A DNA stretch of 64,000 bases from Mycolicibacter sinensis. GTDB taxonomy: Bacteria > Actinomycetota > Actinomycetes > Mycobacteriales > Mycobacteriaceae. Positions 39,821 to 48,480 of this stretch are shown one piece after another. Numbering within the stretch: the first letter of the stretch is position 1; the number at the start of each line of letters is the position of its first letter. The translations under genes and the position numbers were made by a program. The notes beneath the pieces are model-generated. The model saw only the letters and a program-made list of their open reading frames with translations. It searched no databases and was not told where the DNA came from. Where the stretch lies: positions 1 through 64,000 of the forward strand of contig NZ_LZIN01000015.1 in NCBI RefSeq assembly GCF_001667375.1, given 5' to 3'.

Positions 39821-41071
39821 ATGTCAACGACCGCACTGTCCGGCACCCCTCGGAGGGGTCCTGCCCAGCGTCTGGACGTGCTGTTCGAGGAGTTATCCGA
39901 GCTGACCGGTCAACGCAACGCCATTGATGGGCGCATCGTGGAGATCGTCGCCGAGATCGACCGCGACAAGCTGTGGGGCGCCACGGGCGTCCGCTCAATC
40001 CCGGCCCTAGTGGCCTGGCGAACGGGGGTGTCGCCGAGCAACGCCCACACCATCGCCACGATCGCCCACCGGCTCGACGAATTCCCCCGCTGCGCTGAAG
40101 GCATGCGCGAAGGCCGCTTCTCCCTCGATCAAGTCGGCGTGATCGCGCAGCGCGCCGCCGACGGATCCGACGAGCACTACGCGCAACTGGTCGGGGTCGC
40201 CACCGTCACCCAACTGCGCACCGCAGTCAAGCTCGAACCACGCCCCGACCCCGACCCGCGAGCCGAACCGGAACGCTCGATCACCAAGACCAGCGACGAA
40301 CACGGCAGCTGCTGGCGCATCAAACTCAACCCCCTCGATGCGGCAAAGTTCGACGCCGCCCTGCAGTCCCATCTCGATGCGCTGATGGCTGAATGGAAGC
40401 GCGATCACGAGGATGGCGGCGGTGCCTCAGAGCAGCGGCCGCCGTTGCCGAGCACCGCCGATGCGTTCATGCGCTTGATCGAAACCGGCTGGGACACCGA
40501 GGCCGCCCGCCGCCCCCACGGCCACCACACCACCGTGGTGATGCATGTCGACGTCGAGCAGCAGGTCGGTGCCTTACACCTAGGCCCGCTGCTGTCCGAC
40601 GCCGAACGGCAGTACCTGGCCTGCGATGCCACCTGCGAAGTGTGGTTCCAACGCGATGGCGAAGTGATCGGTTGTGGTCGATCGACCCGCACGATCAGCC
40701 GCCGGCTTCGCCGGGCCCTGGAGCACCGCGACTCCTGCTGTGCGGTTCCCGGCTGTGGCGCCACCCGCGGCCTGCATGCGCACCATATTCAGCATTGGGA
40801 AGACGGCGGCCCCACCGAGCTGGCCAACCTGGTACTGATCTGCCCCTATCACCATCGCCTGCACCACCGCGGCATCATCACCATCACCGGCGATGCCGCC
40901 AACCTCACCATCACCGACAACACCAACCGACCACTGGAGTCGGCATCGCTAGCCCGACCACCCAAGCGACCCCCACCAGCCGTCCCACCCTGCCCCGGAC
41001 CCACCGGCGAACGCGCCCAATGGTGGTGGTACCAACCCTTCCAACCCCAACCACCACCGAACACCAACTAG
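39821..41071 (+). CDS. DUF222 / HNH endonuclease-domain protein (13E12 family)
   Basis: A 416-residue protein. The N-terminal DUF222 part (about 15-270) includes ALVAWRTGVSPSNAHTIATIAHRLDEFP. The C-terminal HNH domain carries CCAVPGCGATRGLHAHHIQHWEDGGPTELANLVLICPYHH, split here as CAVPGCG, HAHHIQHW and CPYHHRLHH, with zinc-type cysteines and catalytic histidines. This is the 13E12 repeat family, present in many copies in mycobacterial genomes and associated with mobile or variable sites. Proline-rich tail. Activity not established. Confidence 0.9.
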   Translation: MSTTALSGTPRRGPAQRLDVLFEELSELTGQRNAIDGRIVEIVAEIDRDKLWGATGVRSIPALVAWRTGVSPSNAHTIATIAHRLDEFPRCAEGMREGRFSLDQVGVIAQRAADGSDEHYAQLVGVATVTQLRTAVKLEPRPDPDPRAEPERSITKTSDEHGSCWRIKLNPLDAAKFDAALQSHLDALMAEWKRDHEDGGGASEQRPPLPSTADAFMRLIETGWDTEAARRPHGHHTTVVMHVDVEQQVGALHLGPLLSDAERQYLACDATCEVWFQRDGEVIGCGRSTRTISRRLRRALEHRDSCCAVPGCGATRGLHAHHIQHWEDGGPTELANLVLICPYHHRLHHRGIITITGDAANLTITDNTNRPLESASLARPPKRPPPAVPPCPGPTGERAQWWWYQPFQPQPPPNTN

Positions 41072-41335
41072 GTTCGCCCCCCGGCCAGCCAGCGCACCGC
41101 CTCGTCGATCCTCAAATACGCTGGAGAATAACCAGGTCGTTGCATCGCTTTCCGTCACCGAGCGTCAGAATCACGGCCGAAAGCCAAACCGTCGGAGTGC
41201 GCAACGCATAGCCGGAGGACGTGGGCGCGACGACGCTTATGCCATGGGTGATTCACCCCCGGCCAGGGCTACGCGTTCTATGCACGACCCGAAAACCAAG
41301 TGCCGCAAGGGACGCCCGTCCGACGACGCCGCACG

Positions 41336-41467
41336 ATGCCCGTTCCCATATCGGTGCACCTTCCGCCCGAGCTGCTGGAACGTGTCCGCAAGGCCGCCCA
41401 AGCTGATGACCGCACCTTATCGGTGTGGGTGCGCCAGGCAGTGGAGCACGAACTGCGTGGTTCGTGA
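41336..41467 (+). CDS. Small ribbon-helix-helix protein
   Basis: A 43-residue ORF, MPVPISVHLPPELLERV then RKAAQADDRTLSVWVRQAVEHELRGS. The pattern strand (ISVHLP), helix A (ELLERVRKAAQADD), turn, helix B (SVWVRQAVEHEL) is that of CopG/Arc-type DNA-binding proteins, often antitoxins. No toxin-like partner is recognisable beside it. A GTG at 41300 would add 12 residues. There is no clear ribosome site, so it may be a remnant. Confidence 0.55.
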   Translation: MPVPISVHLPPELLERVRKAAQADDRTLSVWVRQAVEHELRGS

Positions 41468-41516
41468 TCGGTCACCGCCCGCTGGCCGCCGACCTGCTCG
41501 GTAATCCTCGCCGAGA

Positions 41517-41863
41517 ATGAAGCGTTATATTCAGCCCATACCCGCCGACACGACCGGCCACCGCATAAAGCTAGTTGCTGCCGGCCTGCGCCAGGTGGGC
41601 GCGCGTTGCGACACCATCGCCGGCGGGCTTTCCGCGTCTGCTGCCGCGCCGGCAGTGGCCGCCCTTACATGGCAGACCAACGCAACCGCGGTGAGCACCG
41701 CACGTGCTGGCGCGTGCGCGGATCTGGCCGGCGCGGCCGCCCGCTCCCATCTTGGTTACAGGATCCTTCACCAGCAAAGGGAGGCGTACTCGCTGGCGCT
41801 GGAGCAGTCGGAGTGTGGATCTTGTCCCAGCTGCCTAAGCTCGTACACCCATTCAGTCCATGA
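41517..41863 (+). pseudogene. ESX/WXG100-like small protein, apparently frameshifted
   Basis: The reading frame from ATG 41517 gives a helical Ala-rich protein with a central Trp (AALTWQTNATAV) and helix SLALEQSE, resembling WXG100-type secretion substrates. It then runs into an odd Cys-rich tail ending at 41951. The overlapping frame gives GVWILSQLPKLVHPFSP and stops at 41863, where TGA overlaps the ATG of the next gene as ATGA. That coupling suggests the ancestral gene ended at 41863 and lost one base around 41750-41815. If not frameshifted, it is a 144-residue hypothetical protein. Confidence 0.45.
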
Positions 41864-42452
41864 CCACGACAACACAAGACCCTTCTGGCGAATGGGGGCG
41901 GTTAGCGGCGGTGTCATCGCTAGTCGAGGTGGCGGCCGGCCATGTGAATGACCTCGCCCCAGTTGATCCCGAGGGTTTGCCGGAGTGGTTGGCTATCTTG
42001 GGTTTACCGGCCGGCTGGCATCTCGCGCACCTGGAAGAACCGGCCGCACAGCCCTCACGGATCGCGGTCCTACCGCCAGACGGCCGCGGGGGCTCGGCTG
42101 CGAAACCATCAGCATCCTTGGCTTCACAGGTGTGCTTCCTTTCGATGTCATTCGGGATGAGGCCGACCGCACCCTGCGTGATCTCCGCGCTACTGGGATC
42201 AACACGCAGGACGTCGCCCTTCCCCCCGTCCCAGGCACTATCGCGCTACGCAGCAGCGGGTACTTCAACACCGCTGGACTCCAGGTTTGGGCACAGCACA
42301 GCACCTACGTCGCCAACTACGACAAGGGGCGCGGCCTCCTGATCCTGCACGACCTATTCATCGAGTCGAGGTCTCTCGAAAGACTCCGTGACAACATCAT
42401 CGCCCTCAGTGATGCCGTCCACCACGCATTTCTCACCGCCATCGCGGGATAA
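41860..42452 (+). pseudogene. Hypothetical protein, one-base frameshift in a G run
   Basis: Frame 1 from ATG 41860 encodes MTTTTQDPSGEW through LGLPAGWHLAHLEEP and IAVLPPDGRGG. The continuation CETISILGFTG, then VWAQHSTYVANYDKG and LRDNIIALSDAVHHAF, is in another frame ending at 42452. Adding one G to the run at 42088-42092 joins them into a protein of about 197 residues. The C-terminal part (RSSGYFNTAGLQVWAQ) faintly recalls LpqN-type mycobacterial proteins. Function unknown. It may be a true pseudogene or an assembly error in the homopolymer. Confidence 0.6.
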
Positions 42453-42466
42453 GGAACCATGAACGA

Positions 42467-42742
42467 ATGAGCCGAGCAGAGCATGTTCCAGGCCAAAAGC
42501 CCGAATTCCGGCCGTTTCCCTACGACACAACCGGACTGCGGGGCAGGAGACTGCGCGTGATGGCGGCCTACCCCACAGATGACGCTGGGATAAATGCCGA
42601 TCTGCCGGCAGGCATCACGGATGTCATTGCAGTTGATGACACCCCTAACGTCACCCTCAGCCTCCAAGTCCACCCTGTGGGCGATCCCACACGGATCGCA
42701 TTTGTTGCGTTCGACCAGCTGGCTCTCTGTAGCGAAGATTGA
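42467..42742 (+). CDS. Hypothetical protein
   Basis: A 91-residue ORF beginning MSRAEHVPGQKPEF. It has no signal peptide or membrane segment, and its C-terminal half is mainly beta-like (NVTLSLQVHPVG, RIAFVAFDQLAL). It starts just after a three-codon ORF (ATG AAC GAA TGA) that follows an AAGGAA ribosome site, and its stop overlaps the start of the HD gene. I do not recognise the family. It may belong functionally with the two preceding small genes. Confidence 0.5.
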   Translation: MSRAEHVPGQKPEFRPFPYDTTGLRGRRLRVMAAYPTDDAGINADLPAGITDVIAVDDTPNVTLSLQVHPVGDPTRIAFVAFDQLALCSED

Positions 42743-43408
42743 TTCCGCCGGGGTCAGGAGTTGCGGAATTGAGGGACCTGCTCTCGGTATGGCGAGCGCT
42801 CATCCGAACGCATTGCAGCGCAGCGGAAATTGCGGACATTGGCCAGGAGCTGTTGGCTTCGTGGAGTGAGCCGCACGGGAGATATCACACCACTGCCCAC
42901 CTTCGCGAGGTACTGCTTCGCGTAGACAAACTAGCGGGACATGCTGTCGACCCGGACGCGGTACGACTTGCCGCTTGGTATCACGACGTCGTCTACCGCG
43001 GTCTACCCGACGACGAGGAAAACAGCGCGCGTCGGGCCGAAGCCGACCTCAATGCCCTCGGACTAACGCCTGTTCTCGTCCGGGAGGTTTGTCGGTTGAT
43101 CCGGCTAACCGCGTCTCACGACCCGGCAACCGGTGACCGCAATGGTGAAACCCTCTCCGATGCCGACCTGGCGATCCTCGCCGCACCACCCCACCGATAC
43201 TCGGCCTACGTCGCCGCGGTTCGCGCCGAGTACACCCACGTCTCGGACGACTGCCTTCCGGGCTGGCCGGGCCAAAATCTTGCGCGCACTGCTTAGGGGA
43301 CCCGCCATATACCAAACACCGCATGCCCGCGACAACTGGGAAACACGGGCACGTGCCAATCTAAGCAGTGAACTTGACGACCTAACACCACGCGATGCGA
43401 GGAATTGA
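42739..43408 (+). pseudogene. HD-domain phosphohydrolase-like protein, frameshifted near the 3' end
   Basis: The frame from ATG 42739 encodes an HD-type fold: GRYHTTAHLREVLLRV, AAWYHDVVYRG (the His-Asp pair), RLIRLTASHDP and LSDADLAILAAPPHRYSAYV, then AEYTHVSDDC. In that frame it ends PGWPGQNLARTA (185 residues). The neighbouring frame continues naturally as FRAGRAKILRALL, then YQTPHARDNWE and ANLSSELDDL, ending at 43408. One extra base near 43255 (CC in TGCCTTCC) explains this. Family members are predicted metal-dependent nucleotide phosphohydrolases. Probably a decayed gene. Confidence 0.65.
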
Positions 43409-43426
43409 CCAAGAGCCAACGAAATA

Positions 43427-46400
43427 TCAGTCGACTTCAGCCAGCGCCTCGGCCACCGCTGCCGAATCCAGTTGCGCCACTTCCAGGTACACCTCGGCGA
43501 CGGCATCCAGGCGGCCCGGATCGGCCTCCGCGGCGGCCAGCCGAGAAGCCAGCCCGGCCACGGTGCGGGTGGCGAAGATATCGGCGACCACCGCGCCGGG
43601 TGCATCCAGCCAAGCGCGGATACGTGCCACCGCTGCGGTGGCTAGCACCGAATCCCCACCGAGAGCGAAGAAGTCGTCGTCGGCGCCCACCCGATCCGCG
43701 CCGAGCACCTCGGCAATGATCGCCGCCAACGCCCGCTGCAACGGCGTAGCCGGCTCGCGGTAGCCGTCGGAGGCCGCGACACCCGCGGCCAGCTCGGCAG
43801 TCACCGCGCGCCGGTCGATCTTGCCGGAGACGGTATAGGGAATCGCCGGAACCAGCACCAGTTGCCGCGGAATCATGTGCTCGGGCAGCGCTTCGGCCAG
43901 CCCGGAACGTAGCCCCGTCACGGTCAGCGCCGGATCGTCGGCCCGCACCGCGGCGGCCAGCACCTCACGCCCGGCCTCCGACAGCGCCACCGCCACCGCC
44001 TCGGCCACCCCGGGCAGCCGGCGCAGCGCGGCTTCGACCTCGCCGAGTTCGATGCGATACCCGCTGATCTTGACCCGGTGATCGGCGCGGCCGACGAATT
44101 CCAGGATGCCGCCAGGACGGTAGCGGGCCAGATCGCCGGTGCGATACCAGGTTCGGCCGTCATGCTCGACGAACTTCTCGGCGGTCAGGTCGGGCCGCCC
44201 CCGATACCCGGATGCGATACCGCGCCCAGCCACCCACAGCTCACCGGCCACCCAGTCCGGGCGGTCGGTCCCGTCGGCGCCGACGACGCGGCAGGCGATG
44301 TTGGGCAGCGGCGTGCCGTAGGGCACCGACGCCCAGTCGGCCGGCGGTTCGCCGTCGACCTCGCAGATGGTGGCGTGGATGGCCGTTTCGGTGGCCCCGC
44401 CCAGCCCGGCGAACCGCACTCCGGGCGCCAGGGCGGCAAAGCGGCGCGCCAGCTCGGGGCTCACCCAGTCGCCGCCGGTCAATACCGCACGCACCGAGGG
44501 CAGTTCACCCCCGACCGAAACCAGCATCTCCAGCGCGCCGGGCATCAAGTTGAGCACGCTGACCCCGTGCTGTCGCACCAGCCGCGCCCATATCTCGGGG
44601 CTGCGGCGATCGGCCTCGTCGACCATCACGATCGCTCCCCCGGCGCGCAGCATGGCGAAGACGTCGAGCACCGACATGTCGGCGTCCAAGGTGAGCAGTG
44701 CCAGGCTGCGATCGTCCGGCCCGAATCCGAAACGTGCGCTGAGGGTTTCGACGGTGTTCATCGCCGCGTCGTGGGTGAGCTCCACACCCTTGGGTTCGCC
44801 GGTGGACCCCGAGGTGAACACCACGTACGCCAAGGCACCCGGATCGGTCGTCACCGGGTCGGCCGCACCGGACTGCGCGATGGCCTCCCGGACGCTCACA
44901 GCCGGAATCGGCAGCGCCGGAATCGATTCCCCGGTTACCACCGCGACCGAGGCACCACCGAGATCCAGTATGCGGTCCACCCGCTCACGGGGCTGGTCGG
45001 CAGCAATCGGCAGATACACCGCCCCGGCGGCAAGAATGCCCAGCAGCGCCGGGATCTGCTCGGTGCCCTTGGGCCCCAACAGTGCCACGGTGTCGCCGGG
45101 CCGCACGCCGCGCTCACGCAACGTGTAGGTCACCGCCAGGGCCTGGTCACGCAGCGCGCCGTAGCTCAGCCCGCCCGAACCATGCAGCACGGCGGGCGCA
45201 TCGGGCGCCAATGAGGCACGCCGAAAAAACCCGTCCTGCAAGGCTTCCCGGCTCGGTTCGGACATGCCGGCATTGACGACAGCACGCACCCGCGCCTGCG
45301 CAGCCGGCAGGGCAGCCGGCGCCGGTTCGTCCCAGCCGTCGCCGGCGGCCAGCCGGGTCAGGTCGGCGATGTGGTGGGCGAACATGGCGTCGATCACGCC
45401 GGGCGGGAACATCTCGTCGCGCACATCCCAATTCACCAGCACACCGCCGTCGAACTCGGTGACCTGAGCGTCCAGCAGCACCTGCGGGCCTTGGGAGATG
45501 ATCCACACCGGGGTGCCGAACGTCTGGGTGACCTCCGGGGCGAACAACTCGCCGAGCCCGAGCGCACTGGTGAACACCACCGGGGCCAGCACCTGCGTGC
45601 CGCGGTGGCGGCCCAGATCCCGCAGCACCGCCAGCCCCGGGTAGTCGGCGTGCGCGGCGGCGGTCCGCATGGCGTCCTGCACGGCGTGGGCCCGTTGGGC
45701 ACCGGTGGCGGCCGAGCCCAGATCCACATCCAGCAGCAGCGACGAGGTGAAGTCACCGACCAGCCGATCGACGTCGTCGTGCAGCGGATCCCGGCCGAAC
45801 AACGGCACATTCAGCAGGAATCGCGGTCCGTCTGACCAGCAGGCCAGGGTGTGCGAGAACGATGCGGCCAGTGTCATGGCCGGGGTGACGCCGCGGGTGC
45901 GGGCGTGCCCGAACAGTGCGTCGCGGGTGGCCGGGTCCAGCCAGTGCCAGCGCCGGGTGCTGCGGCGCGGGTCGGCGGGAGCACCGGCCGGCGGCGGCAG
46001 CTTGGGCGGGTCGGGCAGGTCGGGGATGCGCTGCGTCCACCACTGCCGGTGGTTCTCGTCGGGCGCCCGGTCGGCCACCGCGTGGCGGTACTGCCGGTAG
46101 GTGTAGTCCAGTTGCGGCAGCGTCGCACCTCGGTAGGCGGCGGCCAGGTCGGCCATCAGGGTGCGGTAGCTCATCGCGTCGGCGGCTTGCATGTCCAAGT
46201 CGACGTGCAGCCGAGCGGTGCCATCCGGCAGCAGTGACACGGTGAGCTCGAAGACCGCCCCCTCGAGTTGCTGGTGGGATTTCGCCTCCCGGGTAGCGGC
46301 AAGACCCGCGGAAACGTCGTCGGCGCCCCTACCGCGCAGATCCTGCACCGCGACCGGCAGGCCGGCGTCGGGCCGGATCTGCTGGGTGCCGTCGGGCAGG

Positions 46401-46846
46401 AACTCAACGCGCAGCATCGGGTGTCGGGCCGCCAGCGCGTCGGCAGCGGCAGACAACAGCTCGGGATCGAGCCCCGGGCCGTCGAACTCGACGTAGAGGT
46501 GGCCGGCCACCCCGCCGAGCGCGACGTCGTCGTCGCGTCCCACCCACATGGCGTGCTGCATCGGAGCCAGCGGGAACGGTGCAGTCTCGTCGCCGGGTTC
46601 GGGGCCCGGGGTCGGCTGCGCTGCCGATGACGCCCCCGAGACCAGTGCCGCCCAGGCGGCGACGGTCGGTTCGGCAGCGAGCGTGGCGAAGTCGACGTCC
46701 AGGCCGCGGCGCCGCCACTGCCCGGCCAGGCTCATCATCCGGATGGAATCCAGGCCCTGTCCGACCAGATCAGCATCGCTGTCGAGGGCACCGGCCGGGA
46801 CGCCGAGCAGCTCAGCGACCTGCGCGCGAATGTCGTCCGGCCCCAC
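43427..46846 (-). CDS. mbtB: Mycobactin NRPS MbtB (ArCP-Cy-A-PCP), no thioesterase domain
   Basis: About 1139 residues. The aryl carrier domain has DLVGQGLDSIRMMSL (Ser 39 counting from the upstream ATG). A cyclisation-type condensation domain has LDMQAADAMSYRTLM in place of HHxxxDG. The adenylation domain has VVFTSGSTGEPKG, GGATET and the late SGKIDRRAV Lys. The C-terminal carrier has FFALGGDSVLATA, and the protein ends about 65 residues later. It loads salicylate from MbtA and adds and cyclises Ser/Thr to the oxazoline. Start: GTG 46846 has AAAGGTGG upstream; the ATG at 46861 overlaps the iron box. M. tuberculosis MbtB carries an extra thioesterase domain that is absent here. Confidence 0.94.
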   Translation of the reverse strand: MGPDDIRAQVAELLGVPAGALDSDADLVGQGLDSIRMMSLAGQWRRRGLDVDFATLAAEPTVAAWAALVSGASSAAQPTPGPEPGDETAPFPLAPMQHAMWVGRDDDVALGGVAGHLYVEFDGPGLDPELLSAAADALAARHPMLRVEFLPDGTQQIRPDAGLPVAVQDLRGRGADDVSAGLAATREAKSHQQLEGAVFELTVSLLPDGTARLHVDLDMQAADAMSYRTLMADLAAAYRGATLPQLDYTYRQYRHAVADRAPDENHRQWWTQRIPDLPDPPKLPPPAGAPADPRRSTRRWHWLDPATRDALFGHARTRGVTPAMTLAASFSHTLACWSDGPRFLLNVPLFGRDPLHDDVDRLVGDFTSSLLLDVDLGSAATGAQRAHAVQDAMRTAAAHADYPGLAVLRDLGRHRGTQVLAPVVFTSALGLGELFAPEVTQTFGTPVWIISQGPQVLLDAQVTEFDGGVLVNWDVRDEMFPPGVIDAMFAHHIADLTRLAAGDGWDEPAPAALPAAQARVRAVVNAGMSEPSREALQDGFFRRASLAPDAPAVLHGSGGLSYGALRDQALAVTYTLRERGVRPGDTVALLGPKGTEQIPALLGILAAGAVYLPIAADQPRERVDRILDLGGASVAVVTGESIPALPIPAVSVREAIAQSGAADPVTTDPGALAYVVFTSGSTGEPKGVELTHDAAMNTVETLSARFGFGPDDRSLALLTLDADMSVLDVFAMLRAGGAIVMVDEADRRSPEIWARLVRQHGVSVLNLMPGALEMLVSVGGELPSVRAVLTGGDWVSPELARRFAALAPGVRFAGLGGATETAIHATICEVDGEPPADWASVPYGTPLPNIACRVVGADGTDRPDWVAGELWVAGRGIASGYRGRPDLTAEKFVEHDGRTWYRTGDLARYRPGGILEFVGRADHRVKISGYRIELGEVEAALRRLPGVAEAVAVALSEAGREVLAAAVRADDPALTVTGLRSGLAEALPEHMIPRQLVLVPAIPYTVSGKIDRRAVTAELAAGVAASDGYREPATPLQRALAAIIAEVLGADRVGADDDFFALGGDSVLATAAVARIRAWLDAPGAVVADIFATRTVAGLASRLAAAEADPGRLDAVAEVYLEVAQLDSAAVAEALAEVD

Positions 46847-46860
46847 CCCGCCACCTTTCA

Positions 46861-46879
46861 TTAGTGAAGGCTGCCCTAA
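46861..46879. promoter_or_regulatory. IdeR iron box shared by divergent mbtB and mbtA
   Basis: TTAGTGAAGGCTGCCCTAA matches 15 of 19 consensus positions and is very like the known M. tuberculosis mbtA/mbtB box. It sits between the two divergent genes. A half-site TAGGTT at 46901-46906 may be a second weak box nearer mbtA. Repression by iron-loaded IdeR is expected. Confidence 0.88.
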
Positions 46880-46932
46880 TTTCGTCGAAGCTACTCTATC
46901 TAGGTTCGGTCACCGCAAAGCTAGGGAGTCTC

Positions 46933-48480
46933 ATGCACGGGTTCGTACCGTTTCCGGCCGAGCGGGCCGCCGCCTACCGCGCGGCCGGCTACTGGAGTGG
47001 CCGGCCGCTGGCATCGCTGCTTGACGACGCCGCCGAAAGCTGGCCGGACCGCGTGGCGGTCATCGATGCCACCACGACGCTCACGTATGCGCAGTTGGAC
47101 GCGGCGGCCGAGAAGGCAGCGGCGGGCCTGCACGCGCTGGATATCAAGCCCGGGGATCGAGTGCTGCTGCAGTTGCCCAACAGCGCTGCCTTCGCAGTCG
47201 CGCTGTTCGGGCTGCTGCGGGTGGGCGCCATCCCGGTGCTGTGCCTGCCCGGTCACCGTGCCGCCGAGATCGGGCATCTGGCCGCGGTGAGCGATGCGGT
47301 CGGGATCGTGATCCCTGATGCCACTGCGGGTTTCGACTACCCGGCGATGGCCGCCGACCTGGGGCTGCGGCGCATCACCATCGACGACACGGCCGCCGGC
47401 CCGCCCGCACCACGTTGCAGCCCCGATCCGGCCACCCCGGCGGTGCTGCTGGTCTCCGGCGGCACCACCGGCCTGCCCAAGCTGATCCCCCGCACCCACA
47501 ACGACTACGTCTACAACGCCACCGCCAGCGCCCAGCTGTGCGAGCTGACCACCGAGGACGTCTACCTGGTGGCGTTGCCGGCCGCCCACAACTTTCCGCT
47601 GGCCTGCCCGGGCTTGTTGGGCGCCATGTCGATGGGTGCGACCACCGTCTTCGGCACCGATCCCAGTCCCGAGGCGGCATTCGCCACCATCGCCCGCCAC
47701 CGGGTGACCGTCACCGCGCTGGTGCCGGCACTGGCCACGCTGTGGGCGCAGGCCTGCGATTGGGAACCGCAGAAGCCGACGACGCTGCGATTGCTGCAGG
47801 TGGGCGGCGCCAAGCTGGCCGCAGCCGACGCCCGCCGGATTCGGGAGGTAGTGACCCCGGGCCTGCAGCAGGTGTTCGGCATGGCCGAGGGCCTGCTCTG
47901 CTACACCCGGCCCGGCGATTCCGCGGAGGTGCTGGACACCACCCAGGGTCGGCCACTGTGCGCCGACGACGAGGTGCGGGTGGTGGACGAGGACGGCGCC
48001 GAGGCGTCCGAGGGTGAGCTGATGGTGCGCGGGCCGTACACGATCAACGGCTACTACAACGCAATCGAGGCGAATGAACGATCCTTCAGCCCCGACGGCT
48101 TCTACCGCAGCGGCGACCGAGTCCGCCGCCTGCCCAACGGCTACCTGGAGGTGACCGGGCGGATCAAAGACGTCATCGTCCGCGGCGGCGAGAACATCGC
48201 GGCCGACGAGCTGGAGGCGCATCTGCTGAGCCATCCGGCGATCCGATCGGCTGCCGCGGTCGGCCTGCCGGACCAATACCTGGGCGAAAGGGTCTGCGCT
48301 GCAGTCGTTTTCAATGCTCCTCCGCTGACGCTTGCAGAGCTGAACAGCCATCTCGAAGCCCAAGGCGCGGCCACCCATGTCCGGGTCGATCAGCTTGCGC
48401 CGCTACCGGCACTGCCCACGACCGCGGTCGGCAAGATCGACAAGAAGGCGATCGTGCGGCAGGTGGGGCACCCGGCTTAA
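46933..48480 (+). CDS. mbtA: Salicyl-AMP ligase MbtA
   Basis: A 515-residue stand-alone adenylation enzyme that activates salicylate and transfers it to the aryl carrier domain of MbtB. Core motifs: VSGGTTGLPKLIPRTHNDY (about 176-194), FGMAEGLLCYTRPGD, GRIKDVIVRGGENIAADELE, and the catalytic Lys in TAVGKIDKKAI near the end. ATG at 46933 with AGGGAG upstream; the frame open to 46579 is inside mbtB and not coding. Its stop codon overlaps that of the convergent DUF3060-like gene (TTAA). Confidence 0.95.
   Translation: MHGFVPFPAERAAAYRAAGYWSGRPLASLLDDAAESWPDRVAVIDATTTLTYAQLDAAAEKAAAGLHALDIKPGDRVLLQLPNSAAFAVALFGLLRVGAIPVLCLPGHRAAEIGHLAAVSDAVGIVIPDATAGFDYPAMAADLGLRRITIDDTAAGPPAPRCSPDPATPAVLLVSGGTTGLPKLIPRTHNDYVYNATASAQLCELTTEDVYLVALPAAHNFPLACPGLLGAMSMGATTVFGTDPSPEAAFATIARHRVTVTALVPALATLWAQACDWEPQKPTTLRLLQVGGAKLAAADARRIREVVTPGLQQVFGMAEGLLCYTRPGDSAEVLDTTQGRPLCADDEVRVVDEDGAEASEGELMVRGPYTINGYYNAIEANERSFSPDGFYRSGDRVRRLPNGYLEVTGRIKDVIVRGGENIAADELEAHLLSHPAIRSAAAVGLPDQYLGERVCAAVVFNAPPLTLAELNSHLEAQGAATHVRVDQLAPLPALPTTAVGKIDKKAIVRQVGHPA

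Noticed and set aside
41068..41145. 25-codon minus-strand ORF (MQRPGYSPAYLRIDEAV...) with a GGAAAG site upstream
   Set aside because: Too short and without a family; its stop overlaps the HNH stop. It might be a fragment, but I cannot support it as a gene.
43427..46861. Thioesterase domain at the MbtB C-terminus
   Set aside because: No GxSxG motif; the protein ends about 65 residues after the carrier Ser.
46899..46917. Second full iron box at mbtA
   Set aside because: Only the half-site TAGGTT is good; about 11 of 19 positions match.
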